This document shows, in pieces, positions 35,556-42,527 of a stretch of DNA of 43,612 nt; position 1 is the first letter of the stretch, and every line of letters begins with the position of its first letter. The stretch lies in contig JAGWNT010000026.1 in the NCBI GenBank assembly GCA_028871195.1, positions 1 through 43,612 of the forward strand, given 5' to 3'. Position numbers and translations under genes: made by a program. The notes under the pieces were generated by a model. The model had not been told where the DNA came from. It did not search any database and saw nothing but the letters and a program-made list of their open reading frames with translations. This stretch comes from REEB85 sp018971455 (GTDB lineage: Bacteria > Pseudomonadota > Alphaproteobacteria > Acetobacterales > Acetobacteraceae).

Positions 35556-36872
35556 ATGACTGACTCCGCCGGCAATTCAGGCGCGACGGGCAATGCAATG
35601 ACGGGCAATCAACGCGGCAGCGAGATGAACCGCCGCGGTTTGCTGCGCCGCAGCGTGGCGGGTGGCGTGATCGCCGCATCCGGCCTCGTCACGGGCGCGC
35701 GGGCCGCGGCGCCGCTCGCCTCCCCACCGGCCGACCCGCCATGGTCGCAGGCCCTCGGCCCGGGAGTCGTGTCCCGTCCCTACGGGCAGCCCTCGCAATT
35801 CGAGAAGGGCGTCATCCGGCGCAATGTTCCGTGGCTGACGGCATCGGCCGAATCCTCCATCAGCTTCACGCCGCTGCAGCACCAGGACGGCATCATCACC
35901 GCCAACGGCGTGTTCTTCGAACGCTACCATGGCGGCCGCCCGACGGTTGACCCGGCCCAGCACCGCCTGATGATCCACGGCATGGTGGATCGCCCCCTGC
36001 TGTTCACCATGGAGGATATCCGCCGCTTCCCCAGCGTGTCGCGCATCCATTTCATCGAATGTCCCGCCAATGGCGGCATGGAATGGCGCGGCGCCCAGCT
36101 CAATTCGCTGCAATTCACCCATGGCATGCTCGGCTGCGCGGAATGGACGGGGGTGAAGCTCTCGACGCTGCTGGAGGAAGCCGGCATCAAGAAGACGGCC
36201 AAATGGCTGCTGGTGGAGGGCGCCGATGCGGCCCACATGTCGCGCAGCCTGCCACTCGACAAGGCGCTCGATGATTGCCTCGTGGTCTATGGCCAGAATG
36301 GCGAGGCGCTCCGGCCGGAGCAAGGCTATCCGGTCCGCCTGCTCGTTCCGGGGTGGCAGGGCAATGTGAACGTCAAATGGCTGCGCCGCATCCAGCTCGG
36401 CGACCAGCCGTGGTTCACCCGCGAGGAGACCTCCAAATATACCGAGCTGATGCCGGACGGGAAGGCGCGCGGCTTCACTTGGCCGCTCTATGCCAAGTCG
36501 GTCATCACCTTCCCCTGTCCCGAAATGCCTCCGCGCGGGCCGGGAATTTATGAAATCCGCGGGTTCGCGTGGTCGGGCCTCGGCGCCATCCGCAAGGTCG
36601 ATGTCAGTCTCGATGGCGGCGTGAACTGGGCCGAGGCGCGGCTGCAGGGGCCGGTGCTGCCGAAGGCGCTGACGCGGTTCACCCTGGAATGGCGCTGGGA
36701 CGGCAAGCCCGCCCTGCTGCAGTCGCGCGCCGTGGACGAGACCGGGTTCGTTCAACCCACCATCGCCGAGTTGCGCCGCATCCGCGGCGTCAACCCGATC
36801 TACAACAACAATTCCATTCAGACCTGGCAGGTGAAGCCCGATGGGAGCGTGTTCGATGTCCAGCTGGGCTAG
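35556..36872 (+). CDS. soxC: sulfane dehydrogenase molybdopterin subunit SoxC
   Basis: A 438-residue sulfite-oxidase-family molybdoprotein. A Tat signal (MNRRGLLRRSVAGG) begins at residue 24 and ends near ARA. The molybdenum ligand is Cys169 in FIECPANGGMEW, followed by the THGMLGCAEWTGV block typical of SoxC and a C-terminal Mo-cofactor dimerisation domain. With SoxD it removes six electrons from the sulfane sulfur on SoxY-Cys-S-S. Start ATG 35556 has a GGGGAAA upstream; ATG 35628, right before the Tat motif, is the alternative. Its last 17 bases overlap soxD. Confidence 0.93.
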   Translation: MTDSAGNSGATGNAMTGNQRGSEMNRRGLLRRSVAGGVIAASGLVTGARAAAPLASPPADPPWSQALGPGVVSRPYGQPSQFEKGVIRRNVPWLTASAESSISFTPLQHQDGIITANGVFFERYHGGRPTVDPAQHRLMIHGMVDRPLLFTMEDIRRFPSVSRIHFIECPANGGMEWRGAQLNSLQFTHGMLGCAEWTGVKLSTLLEEAGIKKTAKWLLVEGADAAHMSRSLPLDKALDDCLVVYGQNGEALRPEQGYPVRLLVPGWQGNVNVKWLRRIQLGDQPWFTREETSKYTELMPDGKARGFTWPLYAKSVITFPCPEMPPRGPGIYEIRGFAWSGLGAIRKVDVSLDGGVNWAEARLQGPVLPKALTRFTLEWRWDGKPALLQSRAVDETGFVQPTIAELRRIRGVNPIYNNNSIQTWQVKPDGSVFDVQLG

Positions 36873-37518
36873 GCACATCGCCGCCGCGGCCGTTCTGTTC
36901 GCCGCTTCGCCCGCATGGGCGGCCGGGCAGCCGCCGGGCTACTATGGCTACGGCACGCCGGCCACGCCCGCGCAGATCGCGGGCTGGGCCATTTCGGTGC
37001 GGCCGGACGGGCAGGGATTGCCGCCCGGCCACGGCAACGTCGATCACGGTGCAGACGTCTTCGCGCAGCAATGCGCGCCCTGCCATGGCACGTTCGGCGA
37101 GGGCGAGACGCGCTATCCGAAGCTCGCCGGCGGCTCGCTGAAAGGCGACCGGCCCGAGCCGACGGTCGGTAGCTTCTGGCCGTACGCGACGACGTTGTGG
37201 GACTACGTCAACAGCTCGATGCCGTTCCCTGCCCCGCACAGCCTGGCGCCGGATGATGTCTATGCCATCACCGCCTATGTGCTGAACCTCAACAACATCG
37301 TGCCCAACGATTTCGTGGCCGATCAGAACAGCCTGCCCAAGGTGAAAATGCCGAATCGCGACGGCTTCATCTGGAAAGATCCCCGCCCCGACACGCATGA
37401 CACGGCTTGCATGAAGGCCTGCGTCGATCCCGCCGCGGTCAAGATCACCTCCTCCGCCGAGGGCAAGAACTTGACACCACGGACCACCGGCCCGCTGGAT
37501 ACCTCGCTGCCACAATAG
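36856..37518 (+). CDS. soxD: SoxD, c-type cytochrome subunit of sulfane dehydrogenase (short, monohaem)
   Basis: A 220-residue periplasmic cytochrome c. A signal peptide (about 1-23, ending AWA) leads to one haem site, CAPCH (Cys73, Cys76, His77), with Met122 (SSMPFPAPHSL) as the likely sixth ligand. The DDVYAITAYVLNLNNIVP segment is typical of the SoxD N-terminal domain. The Paracoccus SoxD is about twice as long and carries two haems; here the second domain is absent. It takes electrons from SoxC. Start ATG 36856 follows GGGAG by 8 bases inside soxC. Confidence 0.87.
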   Translation: MSSWARHIAAAAVLFAASPAWAAGQPPGYYGYGTPATPAQIAGWAISVRPDGQGLPPGHGNVDHGADVFAQQCAPCHGTFGEGETRYPKLAGGSLKGDRPEPTVGSFWPYATTLWDYVNSSMPFPAPHSLAPDDVYAITAYVLNLNNIVPNDFVADQNSLPKVKMPNRDGFIWKDPRPDTHDTACMKACVDPAAVKITSSAEGKNLTPRTTGPLDTSLPQ

Positions 37519-37535
37519 ATTTCCGGAGATCCCGC

Positions 37536-37892
37536 ATGCGTGGTGCAAATCAGGCCCCCTTCCTGCTCGGCGCGCTGCTCCTGGGCGGCGTGCTCCTCGC
37601 CGGCGTCGCGCATGCGCAGGGCGCCGCGGCCGAGGGCGAAAAGCTCGCCGCCGACCGCGCAATGGGCAATTGCTATGCCTGCCACACCATGAAAGGCAGC
37701 GATGTCGCCAGCAATGTCGGCCCCGAGCTCAAGGGCATGAAGGCGCGCTTTCCGGATCGCAAGGCGCTCTACGACATCATCTACGACGAGGAAACGCGCA
37801 ATCCGCAGACGGTCATGCCGGCCTTCGGCAAGAACCTGATCCTCTCCGAGCACGACATCAGCGCCATCGTCGATTTTCTCTACACCATGTAG
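37536..37892 (+). CDS. soxX: SoxX, monohaem cytochrome c of SoxXA
   Basis: A 118-residue cytochrome. The signal peptide covers about 1-27 (ending AHA). The haem site CYACH (Cys46, Cys49, His50) and distal Met94 in VMPAFG match SoxX. It joins SoxA to form the c-type cytochrome that oxidatively links thiosulfate to the SoxY cysteine and passes electrons on. ATG 37536 has GGAG 7 bases upstream, 17 bases after soxD. Confidence 0.92.
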   Translation: MRGANQAPFLLGALLLGGVLLAGVAHAQGAAAEGEKLAADRAMGNCYACHTMKGSDVASNVGPELKGMKARFPDRKALYDIIYDEETRNPQTVMPAFGKNLILSEHDISAIVDFLYTM

Positions 37893-37935
37893 CGGTCCGC
37901 CACAGGACCGCCCGCCAGGATCAAAGGAGATGACC

Positions 37936-38427
37936 ATGCCTACCGCTCAAAATGCCCGACAGGGAACGACCCGGCGCGGCGCGCTCAAGCTGCTCGCGGC
38001 GCTCGGTGTTGTTGGCGGCGCGCTGCGCTCCGTCGCGGCCCGCGCCGGGGTCGACACGCCCAACTGGCCGGCCAATGCCTTCCACAGCAAGAATCAGACG
38101 GATGCGGTGAAGGCCCTTTACGGCAAGGATTTCACCCCGTCGGACAAGATCTCGCTCGATGTGCCGGAGATCGCCGAGAACGGCGCGGTGGTGCCTGTCG
38201 CGCTGGCCACGACGCTGCCCAACGTGACGTCGATGTCGATCCTGGTGCCGGAAAATCCGTTCACCATTGCCGCCTCCTATACGTTTCCTGCCGGCACGGC
38301 GCCCAGCATCGCCTGCCGCCTCAAGATGGCCAAGACCAGCGAGGTGCTGGCCCTCATCGAATCCGATGGCAAGCTTTTCAGCACCACCAAGACGGTCAAG
38401 GTCACGCTCGGCGGCTGCGGCGGCTGA
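37936..38427 (+). CDS. soxY: SoxY, sulfur carrier subunit
   Basis: A 163-residue protein. The Tat signal (TTRRGALKLLAALG, about 11-24) is followed by a beta-sandwich body. The C-terminus is the invariant swinging arm GGCGG (159-163); Cys161 carries the sulfur intermediates. ATG 37936 is preferred since AAGGAG lies 6 bases before it, while ATG 37930 is too close to that site. SoxZ, encoded 26 bases downstream, is its partner. Confidence 0.95.
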   Translation: MPTAQNARQGTTRRGALKLLAALGVVGGALRSVAARAGVDTPNWPANAFHSKNQTDAVKALYGKDFTPSDKISLDVPEIAENGAVVPVALATTLPNVTSMSILVPENPFTIAASYTFPAGTAPSIACRLKMAKTSEVLALIESDGKLFSTTKTVKVTLGGCGG

Positions 38428-38453
38428 GACGGCAGAGCAGGAGAATCCCCCAT

Positions 38454-38765
38454 ATGCCCTCGACAATTCGCGTCCGCGCCATCGCCGGCGGTACCTCGAC
38501 CGAGGTCCAGTCGCTCATTCAGCATCCGATGGATTCCGGCTTCATCAAGGACAGCACCGGCAAGCTGATCCCGCCGCACTACATCGAGGAACTGGTTTTC
38601 GAGCACGCCGGCAAGAAGGTTCTCACCGCCTTCTGGGGCCCCGCCGTGTCCAAGGACCCCTACATCAAGTTCAGCTTCCAGGGCGGCAAGAAGGGCGATG
38701 AGCTCAAGATCAGCTGGACCGACAATCTCGGCAAGAGCGATTCGCTGACCGCCAAGATCGGCTGA
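38454..38765 (+). CDS. soxZ: SoxZ, sulfur carrier chaperone subunit
   Basis: A 103-residue protein with no signal peptide; it is exported bound to Tat-targeted SoxY. The immunoglobulin-like fold shows LIQHPMDSGF near residue 20 and IPPHYIEEL, both typical of SoxZ. It forms the SoxYZ heterodimer that shuttles sulfur between SoxXA, SoxB and SoxCD. AGGAG lies 10 bases before ATG 38454. Length is normal for the family. Confidence 0.95.
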   Translation: MPSTIRVRAIAGGTSTEVQSLIQHPMDSGFIKDSTGKLIPPHYIEELVFEHAGKKVLTAFWGPAVSKDPYIKFSFQGGKKGDELKISWTDNLGKSDSLTAKIG

Positions 38766-38796
38766 CCGCGCCGCGGATGTGACGGAGGGAATGCCC

Positions 38797-39657
38797 ATGA
38801 ACCGCCTGCTGATCCTCGCTCTTGCCGCACTGGGACTGGCCGCCGCCGGATCAGCCCTCCCCATCCCGGCGCGCGCCGCCGGGCGGATCGACCCGGCGGC
38901 CGACCTCAAGGCGTTCCAGGGCTATTTCCACAACCGCTTCCCCAAGCTGCCGATGGCCGAATTCGGCAACGGCCCCTATGCCATCGACGCCGGCATGCGC
39001 AAGCAATGGGAGGACATCATGCAGTTCCCTCCCTATGACTTCGCCCTCGATGACGGCAAGGCCGCCTTCACCAAACCCTTTGCCAACGGCCATAGCTACG
39101 CCGATTGCTTCCCCAACAAGGGCATCGGCATCCGGCAGGATTATCCGTATTTCGATACGAAATCCGGCCGGGTCGTGACGTTGGACATGGCAATCAACGA
39201 ATGCCGCACGGCCAACGGCGAAAAGCCACTCAAGACGCTGACCGGGCCGATGGCTGCGCTCGCCGCCTACATGGCCTACACATCGCGCGGCAAGCCGTTC
39301 GACATCAAGATCCCGAATGATCCGCGCGCGCTGGCAGCCTATGAAAACGGGAAAGAGACGTTCTACACGCGACGCGGACAACTCAACTTCTCCTGCGCCA
39401 GCTGCCATGTTCAATCGGCCGGCCAACGCATGCGCGGTGACATTCTGGCGCCCGCCATGGGCATCCTCGCCGCCTTTCCGATCTACCGCTCGGACTGGGG
39501 CAGCATGGGTACCGTGGAACGCCGCTTCACCACCTGCTTCGCGCAGGTGCGCGCCGTGGCTCTGGCGCCGGACGACACCACCTATCGCAACCTCGAATAT
39601 TTCCTCTCCTACATGAGCAATGGCGTACCGATCACCGGCCCGGGCACCCGGCCATGA
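38797..39657 (+). CDS. soxA: SoxA, L-cysteine S-thiosulfotransferase haem subunit (monohaem type)
   Basis: A 286-residue c-type cytochrome with signal peptide 1-28 (ending ARA). The active haem site is CASCH (Cys200, Cys203, His204). The conserved Cys247 (TTCFAQVR) is the persulfide-modified axial ligand. In the N-terminal domain the first haem motif is lost; Cys104 and Cys136 probably form the disulfide seen in monohaem SoxA proteins. ATG 38797 is chosen because GGAGG is 8 bases upstream; ATG 38791 is too near it. Confidence 0.94.
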   Translation: MNRLLILALAALGLAAAGSALPIPARAAGRIDPAADLKAFQGYFHNRFPKLPMAEFGNGPYAIDAGMRKQWEDIMQFPPYDFALDDGKAAFTKPFANGHSYADCFPNKGIGIRQDYPYFDTKSGRVVTLDMAINECRTANGEKPLKTLTGPMAALAAYMAYTSRGKPFDIKIPNDPRALAAYENGKETFYTRRGQLNFSCASCHVQSAGQRMRGDILAPAMGILAAFPIYRSDWGSMGTVERRFTTCFAQVRAVALAPDDTTYRNLEYFLSYMSNGVPITGPGTRP

Positions 39658-39674
39658 CACGGAAGAGAGGCAGC

Positions 39675-39986
39675 ATGACGCAACCCCACAAAGCAGCCTT
39701 CGCCGTGGTGCTGTTGCTCGCGGCCGCGGGCTCGGGCCACGCCGCCGACAAGGCGACCTTCGACGCCACCCTCGCCGCGGCCATCAAGGCCGACCAGCAG
39801 GCGGCCGCGCTGCATAATCGCTGGGTGCCGACCGAGGCGGCGCTGAAGGAGGCGAAGGCCGCCGCGGCCGGCGGGGATTTCGAGAAGGCGACGGCCCTCG
39901 CCAAGAAGGCCCAGGCGCTCGCCGAGCGCTCGGTGCAGCAGGCCGAAGAGCAGAAGAAACTCTGGCAGAACGCCGTTCTGCGCTGA
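39675..39986 (+). CDS. soxK: SoxK, SoxXA-binding protein
   Basis: A 103-residue exported protein: signal peptide about 1-23 (ending GHA), then a nearly all-helical body rich in Ala and Lys, with heptad-like spacing in AEAALKEAKAAAAGGDFEKATALAKKAQALAE, broken here. Small helical subunits of this kind between soxA and soxB are SoxK, which binds SoxXA and raises its activity. ATG 39675 is used for its AGAGG site; ATG 39654, overlapping the soxA stop, has no site. The call leans on position as well as sequence. Confidence 0.75.
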   Translation: MTQPHKAAFAVVLLLAAAGSGHAADKATFDATLAAAIKADQQAAALHNRWVPTEAALKEAKAAAAGGDFEKATALAKKAQALAERSVQQAEEQKKLWQNAVLR

Positions 39987-40013
39987 CCCCCCGCCACCAT
40001 CCAAGGAGAGACC

Positions 40014-41768
40014 ATGTCCTATCGTCGCCGTGACGCGCTGCGCCTGCTGACCGCGGGCGCCCTGGCCGGCATGGTTCCGCCGGTCACCCGCGCCCAGGCG
40101 GCCGAGGACATCTACGCGGTTCCCAAATTCGGCAATGCGCGCATCCTGCACCAGACCGATACGCATGCGCAGCTGTTGCCGGTGTATTTCCGCGAGCCGA
40201 GCGCCAATATCGGTCTCGGCGCCGCCGCCGGCCGGCCGCCCCACCTGGTCGGCACGGCGTTCCTCAAGCATTTCGGCATCGCGCCCGGTTCGGCGGACGC
40301 CTACGCCTTCACCTGCCTCGATTTCGAGGAGGCGGCGCACCGCTATGGCGCCCTCGGCGGTTTCGCCCATATCAAGACGCTGCTCGATCGCCTGCGGGCG
40401 GAGGCCGGGGCGGAGCGTACGCTCACACTCGATGGCGGCGATCTCTGGCAGGGCTCCTGGACCGCCCATGCCAGCCGCGGCATGGCGTTGGTGGAAATGG
40501 CCAATCTCCTCGGCATCGAGGCAATGACGGGACATTTCGAGTTCACCTATGGCGAGGACGATGTCCGCCGCAACATTGCCGCGTTCAAGGGGCAGTTCAT
40601 CGCCCAGAACGTGTTCCTCACCGACGAGGCCGCCTTCAACGGCGCGCCGAGCTTCGATGCCGCCTCCGGGCGCGTCTTTCGTCCCTACATCATGAAGCAG
40701 CTCGGCGCCGCGCGCGTCGCGGTCATCGGCCAGTGCTTTCCCTACCAGCCGATCGCGCACCCGCGCCGCTTCGTGCCGGACTGGACCTTCGGCATTCGCG
40801 AGACCGAGTTGCAGGCCCTGGTGGATGGCATCCGCGCCAAGGAAAAGCCGGACGCCGTCATCCTGCTCTCCCATAACGGCATGGATGTCGATCTCAAGCT
40901 TGCCAGCCGCGTGCGCGGCATCGACGCCATTCTTGGCGGCCACACGCATGACGCGGTGCCGGTGCCGAGCGTGATCGCCAATCCCGGCGGCAAGACGATC
41001 GTTGCCAATGGCGGATCGAACGGCCAGTTCATCGGCGTGCTCGATCTCGACCTCGGCTCCGGGCGGGTCAAGGACATACGCTACACGCTGCTGCCCGTCT
41101 TCCCCGCCCTGCTGGCGGCGGATGGCGGCATGCAGGCGGCGATCGACAAGCTTCGCGCGCCCGATGCGGCGATGCTCGGCGAAAAGCTCGCCGATGCGGG
41201 TGAACTGCTCTACCGGCGCGGCAATTTTGTCGGCACGATGGACCAGGTTCTGTGCGATGCCCTGCGCCAGGAGCTGGGTGCGGAAATCGCCCTCTCGCCC
41301 GGTTTCCGGTGGGGCCCGAACGTGCTGGCCGGCGGAGCGGTGACCATGGACACGCTGCTCAGCCAGACCGCGATCACCTATCCCGAGGTCTATGTGCAGG
41401 ACATGACCGGAGACCAGATCAAGACGATCATGGAGGATGTCTGCGACAACCTCTTCAACCCCGACCCGTACGTGCAGCAGGGCGGCGACATGGTGCGCGT
41501 GGGTGGCCTCGATTACAGCTGCACGCCGGCCGCGGCCATCGGCAAGCGGATCTCGGACATGGTGCTGGACAGCGGCAAGCCGCTTGACGCCGCCAAGACC
41601 TATCGCGTCGCCGGTTGGGCGTCGGTCAATCCGGCGCAGGACAAGCGGCCGGTGTGGGAGGTGGTGGCCAAGCATCTGCGCCATGCCGGCACCGTGAAGC
41701 CGGCCCGCATGAACCGCGTCGCGCTGAAAGGGATCGAGGGCAACCCCGGCTACATGCCGCCCTCATGA
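40014..41768 (+). CDS. soxB: SoxB, thiosulfohydrolase
   Basis: A 584-residue dinuclear-manganese hydrolase of the 5'-nucleotidase superfamily with a Tat signal (YRRRDALRLLTAG). Metal-site motifs are visible: QTDTHAQL (Asp49, His51), GGDLWQGS (Asp143), the SoxB-specific GHFEFTYG (His174) in place of GNHE, SHNGMD (His287) and GGHTHD (His310, His312). It hydrolyses the sulfone from SoxY-bound thiosulfate to release sulfate. ATG 40014 follows AAGGAG. Full length. Its stop overlaps the next gene by 4 bases (ATGA). Confidence 0.95.
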   Translation: MSYRRRDALRLLTAGALAGMVPPVTRAQAAEDIYAVPKFGNARILHQTDTHAQLLPVYFREPSANIGLGAAAGRPPHLVGTAFLKHFGIAPGSADAYAFTCLDFEEAAHRYGALGGFAHIKTLLDRLRAEAGAERTLTLDGGDLWQGSWTAHASRGMALVEMANLLGIEAMTGHFEFTYGEDDVRRNIAAFKGQFIAQNVFLTDEAAFNGAPSFDAASGRVFRPYIMKQLGAARVAVIGQCFPYQPIAHPRRFVPDWTFGIRETELQALVDGIRAKEKPDAVILLSHNGMDVDLKLASRVRGIDAILGGHTHDAVPVPSVIANPGGKTIVANGGSNGQFIGVLDLDLGSGRVKDIRYTLLPVFPALLAADGGMQAAIDKLRAPDAAMLGEKLADAGELLYRRGNFVGTMDQVLCDALRQELGAEIALSPGFRWGPNVLAGGAVTMDTLLSQTAITYPEVYVQDMTGDQIKTIMEDVCDNLFNPDPYVQQGGDMVRVGGLDYSCTPAAAIGKRISDMVLDSGKPLDAAKTYRVAGWASVNPAQDKRPVWEVVAKHLRHAGTVKPARMNRVALKGIEGNPGYMPPS

Positions 41769-42250
41769 AGGCGGCGCTGCTCGCCGGCGCCCTGCTCTGC
41801 GGCGCGTGCCCGCCGGCGCTGGCCCAGGTGAAGGCGGCGCAGGTAACGCCTGCCATCGCGGATGCCGCGCCCGACATAATGGCCATCGGCGCGTTCGTGG
41901 ATCACCGCCTCGCATTGCAGCTTTCCGATGCCGACCCGGCCAAGCAGGCGCTGGTCCTGAGCGTCGCCAACAATGTTCTGGCGGCTTACGGCCCGGACAG
42001 GGTGGCGATCGAGATCGTCGCCTTCGGCCCGGGCGTCGATCTGCTGCGCCAGGGCAGCCCCAACCAGTCTCTGGTGGACAGCCTGGTCGCCCAGGGGGTG
42101 CGCTTCGACATCTGCCTGAACACGGTGCAGACGATCGAGCGTGACACCGGCAAGCCCTACAAGCTGAACCCAAACGCCCATCCGGTCACCGCCGGCGTCG
42201 CCCAGCTCCTGCTGCTCGCCGAGCACGGCTTCACCATTATCCGCCCCTGA
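41765..42250 (+). CDS. periplasmic DsrE-family protein coupled to soxB
   Basis: A 161-residue protein with a Sec signal (about 1-21, cleavage after LAQ). The mature part has the DsrE/TusD-like sequence KQALVLSVANNVLAAYG and VAIEIVAFGPGVDLLRQ, and one cysteine, Cys117 in RFDICLNTV, at the position that carries persulfide in DsrE relatives. ATG 41765 overlaps the soxB stop by 4 bases, so it should be made together with SoxB. A sulfur-binding role in the periplasm is inferred; most described DsrE proteins are cytoplasmic. It is the last gene of the sox operon. Confidence 0.82.
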   Translation: MKAALLAGALLCGACPPALAQVKAAQVTPAIADAAPDIMAIGAFVDHRLALQLSDADPAKQALVLSVANNVLAAYGPDRVAIEIVAFGPGVDLLRQGSPNQSLVDSLVAQGVRFDICLNTVQTIERDTGKPYKLNPNAHPVTAGVAQLLLLAEHGFTIIRP

Positions 42251-42261
42251 CCACGCCACTC

Positions 42262-42290
42262 TTGACCCCGTCCCCCCCCTCCGCTACCCA
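42262..42290 (+). promoter_or_regulatory. candidate promoter of tRNA-Glu
   Basis: TTGACC at 42262-42267 and TACCCA at 42285-42290 are 17 bases apart, placing a start just before the tRNA. The -35 is good, the -10 poor. A run of eight C lies between them. Confidence 0.35.
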
Positions 42291-42303
42291 CCGCTTCGCA
42301 GCG

Positions 42304-42379
42304 GTCCCGTTCGTCTAGAGGCCCAGGACACCGCCCTTTCACGGCGGTAACACGAGTTCGAATCTCGTACGGGACGCCA
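42304..42379 (+). tRNA. tRNA-Glu (anticodon TTC)
   Basis: A 76-base tRNA including an encoded CCA. Acceptor GTCCCGT (42304-42310) pairs with ACGGGAC (42369-42375). The anticodon stem CCGCC/GGCGG encloses loop CTTTCAC with anticodon TTC (42338-42340). The T loop is GTTCGAATC. All arms fit the glutamate tRNA consensus. Confidence 0.95.
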
Positions 42380-42527
42380 CTTCGGAACAATACCGGGCAC
42401 CAGGATCCCGCCAGGTTCGCCTTCGAGCCGGGTGGGCGTGGGGCGGCCGGCGCCGCCGGGGGGCGTTTTCCGGCCGGCCGGCGGCCGGGTCGTGGCGGTC
42501 GGCCTTCGGGCGCGCCTCGCCCTGGGC
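42380..42527. other. GC-rich spacer after tRNA-Glu
   Basis: 148 bases between the tRNA and the beta-barrel gene. It holds several overlapping GC inverted repeats (for example GCGGC-CGGC-GCCGC followed shortly by GTTTT near 42455-42475) that may end tRNA transcription. No gene is seen. Confidence 0.4.

Noticed and set aside
39609..41684. A 691-codon antisense frame across soxA, soxK and soxB
   Set aside because: The sense strand holds three conserved sox genes with ribosome binding sites; the antisense translation has no family features.
42271..42280. Run of eight C as a phase-variable repeat
   Set aside because: It lies in a non-coding spacer before a tRNA, not in a coding frame or between clear promoter elements, so slippage would have little evident effect.
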